DNA from: Emydura subglobosa
Taxonomy: Eukaryota; Chordata; Testudines; Chelidae
Assembly (NCBI GenBank): GCA_007922225.1
Contig: ML679961.1
Location: 74,288,652-74,352,651 of the forward strand
Reading direction: 5' to 3'
Length of the DNA: 64,000 bases
Shown: positions 23,501 through 36,248 of the stretch, piece after piece
Layout of the letters: each line of letters starts with the position of its first letter
Position numbering within the stretch: position 1 is the first letter of the stretch
Made by a program: the position numbers and the translations under genes
The notes under the pieces: model-generated
The model's input: the letters and a program-made list of their open reading frames with translations, nothing else
What the model was told of the DNA's origin: nothing
The model's database searches: none

Positions 23501-23876
23501 CAGGGGTGGGGAACCTCCGTGAACCTCCGGCCCGCGAAAGAATTTGATCCGGCCCGCGGGCGGGCGGGAAGTGCGCGCCGTCGAAACCCTGCCGCGGAAA
23601 CCCTGCTGCCGTCTGCCCATTTTCGGCGGCGGGGGAAGCTCGGAGGCGGTTACTGGCCCACGGCACCCCGTGGACACTGTAAAACCGCGCCGCCGAAAAG
23701 GCGGAAACGGCAGCGGCATTTCGGCGGTGGGGGTGGAGTCGGCGGCGGCGCGGTTTCACGGCAGCGGCGGGCAGTGCCCCTTTTCGGCGGCGGCGGCGGG
23801 ATTCTGCGGCATGGCCCGCGAATGACGGTAGGCATATGAAAATGGCCCTTGGCAGGGAAAAGGTTCCCCACCCCTG
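23501..23876. mobile_element. GC- and CpG-rich hAT MITE
   Basis: Perfect 16-base terminal inverted repeats (CAGGGGTGGGGAACCT at 23501-23516 and its reverse complement at 23861-23876) are flanked by identical octamers CCTTAGAT (23493-23500 and 23877-23884). Both features define a hAT transposon copy. The 376-bp interior has about 50 CpG dinucleotides by hand count, in an otherwise CpG-poor window. It contains four copies of a TTTCGGCGG unit (near 23620, 23718 and 23781, and inverted near 23690). The several overlapping Pro/Gly/Arg-rich frames are by-products of GC content, and no transposase is present. Intact ends and surviving CpGs indicate a young insertion, or one that escaped methylation. 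Confidence 0.93.
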
Positions 23877-25477
23877 CCTTAGATCCTAAGAAGTACAGTC
23901 TGAAGTTATGTGTATTGCATATGGTTATAGTGGATTCAGGAACAGAGATGTAAATAGACTTTGTATATACATATTTTGTAAACAGTCAAGTGTTGTGTAA
24001 ACACATCTGTAGAAGTTCATATAAGAAACATAACAATGTAATACACAAGCTGAAATAAAAAAATGCAAAGTTGAAACAACCTTGGGTTTCTATTAGAAGT
24101 TTGGGGGAAAAGAATAAAAACAAATTAAAAATAAGGATGTTCTTAACTTAAGCAGTAACTAAATTAATTATATATAGGCCAAGACATTCCATGGCTAATA
24201 TCTCTAAGGGCACTCAGTGATCATGCAGTATGTACAGAAATAGGTTTGAAACACCAGTTTTATGGCAGTCAGTATGAATCTAATGGAAAGTTTTGATGTG
24301 TTTTTCACTATGTCAATAGCCTTTTGGAATATTTCATACATTTGAGCAGATTTACTATTTGAGCAGTTTTGAACCAGGTTTTATTTGATTCAGTTTGTAA
24401 TCAGGTAGTGATTAAGTTACAATAATATTTACAGCATGTGAAACATACCTGTTGAGTGTTATGATGGCCCCTGCTGCTTAGATGTTCCTGAAAGAAAGTT
24501 TAGTAAGACATAGCCTACCCTGGAAAACATTCACAGCACTGACTTCGAAGCAACTTTATCCCTGCTGAAATAAACACGGCATTATAATAGAAAGTTTATT
24601 GCTCTGTGCAGCAGGTTTTTTCCTTTTAAATTTCATGCAATAGAAGAACAAAGTCTGATTGGCTATCTTGAGATCCTTTAAAATTAATTAGAAATCAGTA
24701 TTCACTTTAGAATAAATCCAGGCATGAGAAGTTATACGAAAATCTAGGGAACATAAAACTGCCACTCACATAAATATTTTGCTGAAATTTATTATTAAAC
24801 GTTCAGGTAATTACTTCTAAATCCTAAAAGAAGAAAATGGGGAAAATCTCCTGAACAAACTGGGTATTTAAAAAATGGAGTCAGCATACTATATTATACT
24901 TGAAAACAAAATATTTCAAGTACATGAATAATTAAAATAGTTCTATCACTAGGGATTAGAATCTGGTAACAATAGATAATGCTGTATCTTTTGTTGTTTT
25001 CATTTTATTTTTTGTTCTACATAAAGAAATATGAGTAAATGGGAATCAAAATCTGAGAGACCCAAATGGTTACAAATAACACCACTTGAAGCAGAATTAT
25101 TTGAACTCAATTACAATTTCACAAAACGTGAAAAGTACTCAAAGGATATAATTTACATATCAGTCCCAACCAACATTTTTTATGTAATATAACAAAGTAA
25201 CAGGAAGCTTAGAGAAAATGCGAAAATGTGCAGAACTGAGAATAATAAATCATGCAGTCATTAATTTTTATATCCACAGGTAAATACAAACATGCGCACA
25301 TACATGCCCACTTCTGTTCGGTTGCTAAACATAGCAAAATGTAATGAAGTCACCAAAAATAAGTTACTTCCCTAACCGTTAATGAGAAGTTACAAGTTAT
25401 TGCCCTCATAACTGGTTAGGAGTAGTGGCCACCATGGACTGGCACAGTGTCACATCACACTTAGAATCTAAGACAAC

Positions 25478-25582
25478 AACTTAAGCATATTCATAACTTT
25501 ACACATGGAAACACTCCCACTGAAGTAAATTGGATGGTATCCATTCTGAAAGTTATGGACATGCTTAATTCTTGGCAGGATC
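25478..25582. repeat. Palindromic repeat copy
   Basis: TTAAGCATATTCATAACTTT (25481-25500) pairs with the reverse complement of 25549-25568 at 18 of 20 positions. The piece ends GGCAGGATC, the same outer motif seen reversed at 5858 (GATCCTGCAAACA). The middle carries CCACTGAAGTAAATTGG. Confidence 0.65.
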
Positions 25583-27698
25583 AATGTGGCTACAGAAGCC
25601 TCAGCACAGGGTAATCAATGCTTCTGTGTGACTAAAGCAAAAGACATAGTACTGGAGATACTGTGTGGCTTTGGAACGGTAGGGGTTAGAAAAGTGTCTT
25701 TGTCTACCTTTATGCTCTCCTAATTATGGGATTTTCATAGCGCTGCTCACTCAAATGATAAATAAGAGTAGCCGGAGAGCTATTCCCAGCTTGATATGGC
25801 TATTCTAGTAGTTGGGGGATTAACAAAGATGTAAGAAATCTCTAACCTCTCCTCCAGCCATACCCCCTTTACTGATGACATAGGAACCACTATGGCTGCT
25901 CTGTGCCACCTTCTGATTTCTCTACACAGAGGGAATCCTCCATTTGCCATCTACGCCGGCTTTAGGGCAACTATGCGCTACTAGAGCAGTGCAAAGTTAT
26001 TCCATTGCACAGGCGAACAGAAGCTATTAAAACATATTCCAGCACAATCTGGACCTAGTCCTACACTCCTCATTCGAGCAAAACTCCCAGTTCTGAGGCA
26101 GATTCATCCAAGAAAGGAATGCTGGATCAGCCCATCTGTATAGCATTTTCTCACTCTTTTGCTGCTGTTTAGGTTGCAGAGTAGGAGCCCAAAATGTTGG
26201 AAAAATAAATTAAACAGTCTCAGGGGCATCTAGAAGTATGGCCAGCCTTGCCTTAAATTCTAATGGCTTTTCAAAATGACTGTAAAGAATGCTTTCCGAA
26301 GTGAACACAAAGAGTTCTCCTTTCCCCTCCCACCCAAGCAAATCATTAAACTCTGAATGATTTCAGCCATAAAATCAGCCTACATTATTTTTTTATGAGT
26401 CATACCTACTAAATTCTAAAGCTAGACACTGGGAGAAATCTTCCAAGTTATAAAACTAGATATGTGAAAAATAGGAAAGAATTATGTGAAGTGGAGAAAT
26501 AGAAATGTTTGGTTGAAATGTTAGGTGTAGCACTTATATGGATTGTGGCTGAAATGAGAAAAATTTTGGCCTGCCCAGTTCATGTGAAAGAGAGTTTAGT
26601 TCATCACCTGGTTGATAGCATCAATAAACCTTAAAAACTATTTTTAAATTATTCTTAGTCATCAGTCATAAACTGATTGATTGAATTTTAATTCAGGAGT
26701 AAGAACTGGAATAACAGGGAGACACTGAATGCAGCATAGGTGGCTGCATGTGGGATTATATTTGCTTATGAACTAAAGGTTTTTGGCACAGATTTAGTGT
26801 CAAGATTCAGAAGAACATTCAGCCCTCTAGTGAGATCCCACGAATAAGCCCTTCAAATTTTGTGAAATTCAAATTGTGTTACTAGAATATATCTAGTATG
26901 CTCACTCTTACTGTAAGATTGACCCTAGAGGGTAATAATTGATCCTCCTGGACATATCCATCATAGGCTATCCTTCTCTTCCCACACCTGAAAGCTTTTT
27001 TTCCCCGATATGTTTCCTGTATTAAATGCTGCCTAAATAATACAATACTCAAATATAACATGCACTTCACAATTTACTTCAAAGAAAGCTATAATTAGAT
27101 TAATAAGGCCCCTTCTCCCACACACTGTTTTTAATTATGCTGCTTTGTGCTTTTTTTTATTGCACACACATACACACCCCATCTATTTTTGTTATGTTAA
27201 TTGTTGTGGCTTTTAAAATCTATTTTAACCATGCAGCCACCCTTGTGCAGGGTCGTTGTGTGTATTTGGTGGGAGAGTGAGAGGTGGCCTAATGGATATT
27301 AGACATCTATCTTAAAAAGTAAATAGTGATTAACATATTACATTTAATTGGTTATTGTATTGTTTACCTATGGAAGGCATTTGTATAAATGCACATGTAC
27401 AAAATAAGGACTCAAGGAAGTGGATGGGAGGCTTACCATTAGTTTCCGTGGGATAGGAACCTAGAAAGTTTTATTGCATTGTACAAAGCACTTTTAAGTG
27501 CTTTTTAAAAAAGGAGAGAGAGAGAAGATTTTGTGTTCACTTTTATGTCAAGATAATTTTGGAGGGTGAGAATGGAGAAAAAGTGAGGTGACAAAGGACT
27601 AAAGACAAATGATGAGAATCAAAAAGAATTGAAAAAGGGGGCATCAAAAAAAGGAAGTTTTCCCTTGGCACTCTTAAAAGTCATATGCAGCAAATGTC

Positions 27699-27755
27699 TG
27701 ATCCAAACCCCATTGAAATCAATGGAAAGATCCTGGAACTTCAATTGAAGATCAG
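27699..27755. repeat. Short palindromic repeat copy
   Basis: TGATCCAAACCCCATTGAAATCAATGG is followed by AAAGATCCTGGAACTTCAATTGAAGATCAG. The CATTGAAATCAATG core is itself a near-palindrome, and the outer TGATC/GATCA ends are inverted. Confidence 0.5.
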
Positions 27756-29000
27756 TTAAAGAGATTGTGGTTGCTAATAGTCTTGCAGCTTCTGCTCTGA
27801 CTGTGTCACCGGAGAACTGTCCAGCAAAGCTAAATGCTGAATTCTAGCTTAGTTTAGAAGTTACAATACTTCCCCCGTGTGTTCACTTTCCTTGCTCCAC
27901 TACTATAAAATCACTTGCCATTGCTGGTATGTGTCATCACTTGCCAGCAACTAATGTGTGGAACTTTGTCAATACAGACTCAGCAGTTACATCCAACTTT
28001 ATGTTCCATATTTGCATCAAATAAATATGAGCTGTGACAGGCTCATTCTAGCATTGGCAAGTCTACAGCAGGCCATATGCCAGTTTATTTATGTAGTTTG
28101 AGAAACTGAGAATGGAATTCTTTAGAGATATATTCCACAGCATAATTAGGAAACAAGAGTTTTTTCCCTTGCTATCCTCTTATCTTCTCCTCAGTTTAGA
28201 ATTCTTCCCTGACTTCAGCCCACTCTAAACTTGTGGTCTTTTAAATCCCTAATGAGGGAGGAGATCCAAAATGTGCTCTCAAATGGGATATTTAACTGGA
28301 TAGCAGCTGATAAGGATATTGTGGGCAAGAAATGCCTTCTGCTGCTTGTGATGTTAGAAAATGCACCAGCTAGGGCAGAGCTAAGTTCTCAAGCTGCCCT
28401 GTAACTCCACTTATCTCTTCTCTCCCTTTCTAGGAGACAGTACAGAATTAGCAGTCCAGGGAAGGAGGGAGGGTTAAGGTGGCGTTACGCAATTTCCGTG
28501 CCTTTCCAGCCCTGGGCTGTTTTGAAGATTGCAGAGGCTTCCAGTGTAATTTAAAAAGTCCTGGGGCCTATTTAAGTTATTGCAGACTCCCTAGTTGCCC
28601 TATAGGCCACAGCACTTTCCAGAATCTCTGCAAAATGATGAACTGTAGCCCCTAGACCTATTCCTTGGACTCTCCTCCCACCGAGCATACTCCCAACACC
28701 AGAGCTCATGAAGTGGTTCTCAGAAGCTATCCTTTCATCTGTCTGCCTCAGTGCCTATGTCAGGGAATCCTCTCCCCAGTGAAATGTAGGGACTTTTGGT
28801 CCTCTTTACACCATGCTGGGCCTTTTATGTGGCATGAATGGCCCAAACCAGAGATGAAGATCTCACACCATGTGTGTGCATGCGAGCATGTGTGCATGTG
28901 CATGTGCGACAGGAGAGTTTAAGAAAAGCTATTAAATATTTAACTAAAGAGAAGTCTGAAGATGGAGCTGGTCTGTCTGTGGAGTTTTATGCTGTATTCA

Positions 29001-29248
29001 TCTGGCCATGTTGGTCCCAGGATATTAGAGAGACAAGGTGGATGAGGTAATATCTTTTAGTAGACCAACTTCTGTTGGTAAAAGAGAAAAGTTTTGAACT
29101 ACACAGCACCCTTGTTCAGCTTTGGAAAAGTGTGACAACTAAATACAAGGCAGAATAGATTGTTTAGCATAAGTAGTTCACATATTCTAAAATACCAGTC
29201 AAGGTGAACTGGCCCATTAACACCTCTGCAGTCATAGGACAAAAAGGA
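29001..29248 (-). mobile_element. Penelope-like repeat, copy 3
   Basis: The plus strand reads CATGTTGGTCCCAGGATATTAGAGAGACAAGGTGGATGAGG, then TAATATCTTTTAGTAGACCAACTTCTGTTGG, then AGATTGTTTAGCATAAGTAGTT and CTGGCCCATTAACACCTCTGCAGTCATAGGACAAAAAGG. It has the most complete 3' terminus of the three copies. No coding remnant is included. Confidence 0.65.
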
Positions 29249-30369
29249 ATTTTATGTTCTTTTTAATGGTTGTTTGATGGATAAGTTAAATTCTTTTTTG
29301 TTTTCTCTTGCTGATTCCTCTTCTGAGTAAGACCAACTTGATTGTGGGAAAATTAACCTTTTTCCAATCTGATTATTACTTTAATTTAAGATCTGGGGGG
29401 ATGTGATGCCATTATTTTTCAAAACTAACTCCACACTTTAAACAGCACCACATTTGCTTAAAATGGATATGGTATTTTCCTTTATTACTGACATCATGGA
29501 CCTGTGATGCATTGCGTCCTAGTTTGCATGTTAGTCTTTATTTACAACACAGCAGAACTATGTATACATAGAAGAAATTTTGCGTACATGTATGCATCTT
29601 TATTCAGAGAAGTGGGATTACAGAAAAGAATTCATATAGCCATAAAGGTTTTCATACTTTCATTTAAAAAAAGAAATCAGTCATCCCTGTGTCTCCTGTA
29701 ACACACCTGCCGTAACACAATAACACTTAAATTCATGTATCCAGCTGTCTCCTACAAAACTTGTAGATACATAATAATCAACTGCTATCTCTTTGAATGT
29801 TACAGGATACATTATAGGGAATTCTGGGCATTTGATCCTAAATCCCCTAAGAGCTGTGTGGATATTCCACAATACACAGTGACTGCTTCACAATACACAG
29901 TAAACATTTATCATAATATTCTAAAAGTTGTTACATGTAAAGCATACAAACAGAAGTTAGAATATTTTTTATGTTTTTATCTTTCTGGAAGTTTGCAGTG
30001 TTTGACTCCTATATTTATTAAAATCCAAAACCCTAATATACACGAATGAAAACAGAGAGAGAGAGAAAGAGTTGTGCATCTCTCTAAGGTGGAGATGAAT
30101 AACTCACCCTACTTTTGCTTTAGGCTATTTCTTTGCAGACTGATTGCTGAATACCTAGATCTCATGCTCCTGAGTCTCTTAGTCAGCAAACATTCTTAGG
30201 AAAACCCCTGAGATTTTAAAGTGATAGTTTATAATTTTAACTGTTTTCAATACATAACAAAAATGGAATGAAGGACCATGGGAAGTCTACATGCAGTACA
30301 CCACACTTTTGCTTACAGTGACTGATACTGTGTGAATACAATGCACCAGCAAAATCAGCCCATTACTGA

Positions 30370-30437
30370 TGCACTCTGTTGAACTATGCTGAAAGAACTT
30401 TTGTTGGTGCAACTTCTGTGTGTAGACCAGCCCTAAA
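30370..30437. mobile_element. Terminus of a foldback MITE
   Basis: The piece ends GTTGGTGCAACTTCTGTGTGTAGACCAGCCCTAAAT. It shares the GTAGACC(T/A)GCCCTAA end with the element at 13565-13841. GTTGGTGCAAC is a small palindrome. The rest of the element cannot be delimited. Confidence 0.4.
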
Positions 30438-31318
30438 TGACATAGATAGTAAAAACTTAATTAAATTATCAGATGTGAAAAGCTGAATCCCACTTGATTA
30501 GTAGGTTTCATTATGGTGAGAAAAGGGATTGAAAACCCAAGACTGTTACATAATAAAATTGTCTACAGAATCACATTCCTTGGCAGTTTTATTTAAATTA
30601 GATGGTGAGAAAGTTTTCAGTAGGATAGAATGACCCTATCTGTTCTTTCTCCTGAATAGACAGAGCATTGAGTACATCATTTATTAAATGGCTAATCATC
30701 TGGAGTAGCAAACCAAATATCTCACAAATAATGAATAGAGAAAATTGAACGTGTCCCTCTGATTGTATTCACTTGGGCTAATTCCTGAAAGAATGTGACT
30801 TAATAATAAGATTAAAATATTTAAGGCTTTTTTTTAATTATTAACCTTGCGATACCTGTTGCAAAACAACAGAGAGGTATCAAGAATTAACACCAGACAA
30901 ATGATGAAATATATGCAATGGATTTTATTAAATGAAAAGAAGTGAAATATTACACAAATGGATGTTTCAAAAGAGACACTAGGAGATAGTCTAGGACTCA
31001 CCTTTGGTTTTGTAAAGAAGGATTTAATATTAATATAAATGTTTCAATTAATTTTATATGTGAGTGAAATCAGTGTGTATAGATTTAAATCTTGCTTTGA
31101 CATGTTTACAGCCTAAGCAATGCAGCACTGTGCTGAAATATGGGTTCTCAAACCAGGAGCCACAAACCAGTCCAGGTGAGTTGCAGCCACCATTCCTTTC
31201 TTTATGGCTAGATGAGAGAGGGGCTCCTGAAATTTCTAGGTCCTGAGAACCTGAAAATGAAACTGAATAGAAATAAAAGTGAAAGTAACTAGTGGTGTAT
31301 GTTCAGTATCAGACAGCG

Positions 31319-31396
31319 CAACCCTTACTCACGCTGGCAAGTTCTTACTCAGTGGAACTATGAGTGTAAGAGATCAGGAGTGTAAGTAAGGGTTAC
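31319..31396. repeat. Palindromic repeat copy
   Basis: The outer arms CAACCCTTACTCAC and GTAAGTAAGGGTTAC are inverted with small differences. An inner pair (TTCTTACTCAGTGG against ATGAGTGTAAG) is also inverted. Confidence 0.6.
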
Positions 31397-31555
31397 ACAG
31401 TCTGGATCTCAGTGTCCAAGGTGAGTCAAGTACAATCAGCAAACAACTAGCCAAGTCCTGGGGTCCTTATTTAGGTTTCACATGGCTCTTTCCCGGATAA
31501 ACTTCAGTTAGAGAAATGATGGCCTAAAATTAGGATCCAGATAGTGCCACTGGTT

Positions 31556-31601
31556 TTTAAGCAGAACTCCTGCTTGACTTTAAGGGGGAGTTCTGCTTAA
31601 A
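31556..31601. repeat. Perfect 15-bp-arm hairpin
   Basis: TTTAAGCAGAACTCC (31556-31570) is matched exactly by the reverse complement at 31587-31601, with a 16-base spacer (TGCTTGACTTTAAGGG). It is probably a short foldback repeat of the TTGACTT-centred class. Confidence 0.8.
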
Positions 31602-32148
31602 GATCGATGGCAAGATATGACTGAATGTGGCTTTGTATTACATCTCAAGCAATAGAAAGGGTGAAAACCAGATTATATGTTTAAATCCTTTCACTCCTAG
31701 TTATACAGGTGGTATTATTAATTCAGGTTAAAAAAAAGCTGGGTGTATATATAGAGAGAGAGCGACCCCAATTTATGGGTGTGCCTGAGCTGCAGTTTAG
31801 CTCACAGCACAACTTAGAGCAGCCATAAAGCTACTCTTACCTACACTTCGCTGCAATAACCCCCCACAGGCTCTTGTACCAGCTGAGAATGGCTACTGCA
31901 CTGAAACACTCCAACCACCACCCACTCTACACTTCATGGATAACCGACCCATGAGTTTTAAATTGATTTTACATTTTATTTTATTGAAACAAACTGATTC
32001 TTATTTGGGCAAAAAGAGCTGAAACACTTTTCTGCTTACCTGGGGTAATGGGATCGTGGTGGTCATGAAAGATTTGAATATGATTTGATTTGTTCAGTGT
32101 ATGATTTGTTACGATCATCACAACAACCCTGCCTCGGCAGGGAGATAG

Positions 32149-32200
32149 ACGGGATTACCTAATAGGTCTTTTCCGTCTTTCAGTCTTGTGATTCTCCTAT
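32149..32200 (+). mobile_element. Probable CR1 3' tail, diverged
   Basis: GGGATTACCTAATAGGTCTTTTCC..TCTTTCAGTCTTGTGATTCTCC has the layout of a CR1 3' end (GATGACCT..AGGTC..TTCC..CTATGATTC) with many changes. It is preceded by a perfect 7-bp hairpin, CCCTGCC TC GGCAGGG. Confidence 0.5.
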
Positions 32201-32864
32201 TTCATACTAAAATATATTAAAAATAGATTTGCATGACAGACTGGAAAAGCTCCAAGAAAGCCATTCAATCTCTCAGGAACATAATATATATGTAATTTAA
32301 ATATTGCCTACAAACATATTTACTGATCTCCTTGCATTTATTCTTTCATGGGAGATTACAAAATGCATATTTACCAAAGAAGTACCCATAAATAATGTTA
32401 AGATCTGACTTTGGCTGACTAAACCCAGAAAGCTCAAAGCTAAGACTGAGACTCAGTACTCACAGCAACTTTCTGTTGTGCCTTGTGTGACCCTTCCATG
32501 CCCAGGGTAGCCACCTGAAAATGCCAAGGTCAGGGCAGGCTGCAAAAGGAGAGCAGATTCTCCCAACACTGGTGGGTGAAGTCAGACTTTCCAACCAGCC
32601 ACAAACTGTGCTTCTGATTCCCCACACTGGTTATCAAGAAACCAATACACAAATACACACAGCCCCCTTTACTGCATTTCAGTCTCTGGCTTCCAATCAG
32701 CCACTAGGTCCAGTAAAGAGACCAGTTATTTAAACTCTATGCTCTTTACCAAAAAGGTTTCTCCTGACCCCAAAGGGTCAACCACTTTATCAGATCAATA
32801 TAAGTTTGGGTCTTACCCAAATTACCATGCTGCCAGCCAATCCTTTAGTAACTAAAACTAAAGG

Positions 32865-32870
32865 TTTATT
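32865..32870 (-). terminator. LTR polyadenylation signal
   Basis: AATAAA on the minus strand (TTTATT on plus) lies about 275 bp downstream of the TATA-like motif within the antisense LTR. It is predicted by motif and position only. Confidence 0.45.
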
Positions 32871-33141
32871 ATAAAAAGAAAGAAACAAACTATAAGAGAA
32901 ATGTTAAAGGATTAAAGCAATCAGATACATACAAATGATTGGAAAGTCCATATACATCAGGTTTCTAGAAGAATTGTGGAGTTTGCAGGCTTGTATAGTC
33001 CCTCCGGGGCTATAAAGTACCTGGATGGGTCTCAGTCCTTTGTTTCACAGCTTCAGTTCAGTTGCAGATGAATTGATCCAGAGGTAGATAGGTGGCTGGA
33101 AGCTGAACAGGATTGAAGACAACATGGATCCTGAGGCTCTG

Positions 33142-33150
33142 CCTTTTATG
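33142..33150 (-). promoter_or_regulatory. LTR TATA-like box
   Basis: CATAAAAGG on the minus strand, with GC-richer flanks (GGACATAAAAGGCAGAGCC), sits where the U3/R boundary would be expected in the antisense LTR. Confidence 0.5.
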
Positions 33151-33654
33151 TCCTCTGGCTCTTGCCATGCTGCTTGTGGAATTTCACAGGAACCAAAATG
33201 GAGTCCAGAGTCACATGAGGAAGTTCTGGTGATTCATCCAGTACATCCCTGGCTTCTCCCCCTGGGCCCTTGAACCTGTGAATGTCTCAATGGGCCATTA
33301 AGCAGACTATTGTTCTGCAGCCATCCTATCTGGGGTGTTACCCAGACAGCCCAATTTGAAATACTGATATATCAAACACATCCATAACTTCCATTACACA
33401 TATAACACATGAACATAAACATCATCATCTTACTTAGCACATTATAGCCTTTCTAACAGTACCTGGCATGGCACATCTCACATAAATTATTATGATTTTG
33501 ACATATTGATGTTAAACAATATAATAAATGTTCGTTCCCCACAATACAACCAGCGTGAAACCCCCAATGCGAGATTGGTGTAGAAGGGAGTAATCAGAGC
33601 TCCTGAATACACCTCAAGGTCCCGTCCCCCCCATCCAGCCAGTGTGACACCTTG

Positions 33655-36216
33655 TTTTTAAGTCAGATCCATTGGGATAACTTTTTTCAACATGGCATAT
33701 AGAGGTATAGCCTCAAAACTTCAATTAACCTGAATGAGAAGACCTTATGGCTACAGTCCCATCCACTGGTTTAAAATGCACCTTGTTTGTCTCTTTTAAC
33801 TATTTAAACTTAACTACAGTTAAGCAAAATTCACCTCCAGTACTGCCTAACAAAGCAGGTACATCACCTTGGGAATGGTCCCAAATCAGGATGGTTGAAT
33901 CTATGATTTTATCTTCATCTTGGAAAACTCAGGGCTTCTTTTCAGGGAGTCTTGGTTATTTTCACTGGGAATGGCCATCCCAACACAAAAAACAATGGGA
34001 TAAAAGGACAGTAGACCACTGAAAGGTCTACCAGTAAAAGGACCACAAGTTGACATCATGTGCCTGATGAACACTGAATGATGATGATGATGGATGAACT
34101 AATTGGTTTACAGTTGCTTTTTTCATGGTAATCGGATGGAAAACAAATTTGCCCATCTTCCCATTTGCTTACCTTTCTTCCTGAGCTGGCTGAATGCTGA
34201 ATGACATCAAAAAAGTCAGTGGAATATGATGGGGGGGTTTTTTGTTGAATAATTTATTTGATCAATCAATTATAATAATCTAATCAGCCTGCATAACTCA
34301 GGCTATAGTATTTCACCCAGCAATTCCTGCAGTGGAGACAAATACTCTTTCCTACTTCATACGTGAATGCTATCAAGCGCAACAACTTGCGTCTGAACTA
34401 CAGCATATCTTTTAGAAATGTACGCTGTCTCTATTTAAAGACTCAATGTCAAGATGAATTAATCACTTCCCATGTAATGCGCTATCACACACTGATTACT
34501 CTCACTGTTAAAAAGTTGTGCCTTACTTCCAATTTAAATATTTCAAACTTCATCTTCCAGTTGCTAGATTTTGTTATGCCTTTATCTGCTAAATCAAAAG
34601 GCCTCTTGACCAGACCTACTTTCAATCAATTTGTATAAAAGAGTGAGAAAAAATTTTTTGGAATAATGGTAAGCTTAATTAGCTCAACCACTGCTGGTAA
34701 TATGAGAGTAGAGAAGGAAGATGGAAAAAGCATAAGAAAGAGAGGGAGAGTGAACGATGCATTTAGTCAAAAGGGGAATATTTAACATAATTATGACTTC
34801 TTAGAACAACAGTCTATATTAACCCTAAATCAGAAATTCTAGTCTCATTGCAGACTCATTTGAGAAAGTGTGTATCACACTCCAAGTCTCTGAGAATTGG
34901 CAATAGGCTATGGAACCCTTCATTCCTACAGCAGGCATACTTAAAAAGCTTGTTACATTTATTGATCGGCAAATTATTACAGAAATCACAGAAATTATTG
35001 ATTGTTGTGGTTTCTTTATCCTGGTACAGGATATATAACCCCCTTTCTAGGATTTTTTATCATTAAAAATTAGCATTAAGTGGCAACAATGCACTTCTTC
35101 ATACAGGGAGCCAGTGAAAGGTTGTCCCATGCAACCTTAAGTCATATTATGCATGTATTACCAAGACAACAGAGCTGAGTGATTAATGGATATTTGGATT
35201 CAGGGACCAAACTCAAAAGTTCTCCCCACCCCTCCAAAAAAAAAAAAAAAAAGAAAAGAAAATACAGCCTGTTTTGTTTTGTCTTGTTCTCTTTTGCAAA
35301 ATTTCTCATTGAATTTAAAAAAAAATACTTTCGAATCAACCAAAGCATTTAAGGTCCATTCAAAATGGATTTTTTGTGTGTGTATTTTTCTGTTAATTTT
35401 GATTTGACTGAAATATTTTGGTTGACTGTAATATTTTTGTTTGGTTGGTTTTTGTTTTTTATTTAAATTCGGCCACTTTGGGATTTTTCCACCCTTTTTT
35501 CTACTCCTTTTTCAGTTTTTTTATGGTCAAATTTGAATTTGAAAAGCTATTTCAAAATGAAAAGTTAAAGCTAAGCATTATGAAGTAGCCAAAACAAAAC
35601 ATTTCCACTTTTTTGAAAAAAAAAAAAAATTGGCTGAAACTATTTATCAGTTTTGGCCTAAATTTGTGATTAATTTCAACACATGGCCGGGGGGTGAGGC
35701 CCTGCTCTCTAAGGCAACTAGTTGTGTATGATAAGGTTTCCTTCCAGAATGAGAATTATAGTGACTTGATTTGTTCCACTTTTGGTCAAAGATTTAATTT
35801 GTTTCTGACACCATGAAATAAATGTGTGAGATGCAGGAATGCTGAAGAGACGGAATTTTTTTCCTAGTCCTAATCACGTAACATGGGGCAAAGTTATGAT
35901 AGGCTACTCCCTCCAACACATGATGGGGCAGTATCCACTGACATCACAAGGTACTGTTGCTGATGGAATAGTGCGGGGAAAAAACTTACGTAGCTGTTGC
36001 TCATGTTGTCCCTCTTAGCAGGTAAACAGAGCAATTTACTTTTAGGGCTATTTTTCTAGTACTATTTGCAAGCATATGTTTCACAAAGTTTTAAAATGTG
36101 TTTGTAGAAGTAATGCTCTCTAAACACAAAGATGGACTGATGCTGATTTACATCAGCTGATGATGTCACCTCCAACTATTACAATTTTGTTTTAATCCTC
36201 TCTTTCTTCTTCTGTT

Positions 36217-36248
<32 letters not shown>

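Larger units (their letters stand above)
23885..28998. other. Mostly unique AT-rich sequence
   Basis: Two palindromic-family pieces (25478-25582 and 27699-27755) are the only repeats I recognise. No coding frame with protein similarity was seen. An alternating GTGTGCATG-rich tract lies at about 28868-28910. Confidence 0.55.
29249..32148. other. Mostly unique sequence with small foldbacks
   Basis: Nothing protein-like is visible. Recognised items are the foldback terminus at 30370-30437, the palindromic copy at 31319-31396, the hairpin at 31556-31601 and a short (TA/GA)n run near 31745-31765. Confidence 0.55.
32486..33649 (-). mobile_element. Solo LTR of an endogenous retrovirus-like element, antisense
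   Basis: The 1,164-bp sequence begins TGTGACCCTT and ends AGTGTGACA on the plus strand, flanked by identical CCTTG pentamers (32481-32485 and 33650-33654). On the minus strand it reads TGTCACACTGG..GGGTCACA with a TATA-like CATAAAAGG (33142-33150) and an AATAAA signal (32865-32870) in the right order, so the LTR is antisense to the window. The spacing of about 280 bp suits an R region. No internal retroviral sequence remains. The 5-bp duplication matches that of the LTR at 20745, but the sequences differ enough to be another family. Confidence 0.82.

Noticed and set aside
23433..23871. Cluster of overlapping Pro/Gly/Arg-rich open frames on both strands
   Set aside because: They lie within or across the GC-rich hAT MITE, and low stop-codon density follows from GC content. 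No domain is recognisable and the frames start or end at element borders by chance.
28868..28912. GTGTGCATG-rich alternating tract as a Z-DNA-forming or regulatory site
   Set aside because: Short and impure purine-pyrimidine alternation. It is best treated as a degenerate simple repeat.
35235..35270. A-rich tract as a retrocopy tail
   Set aside because: The upstream sequence has no coding similarity, so it reads as a simple A-rich tract.
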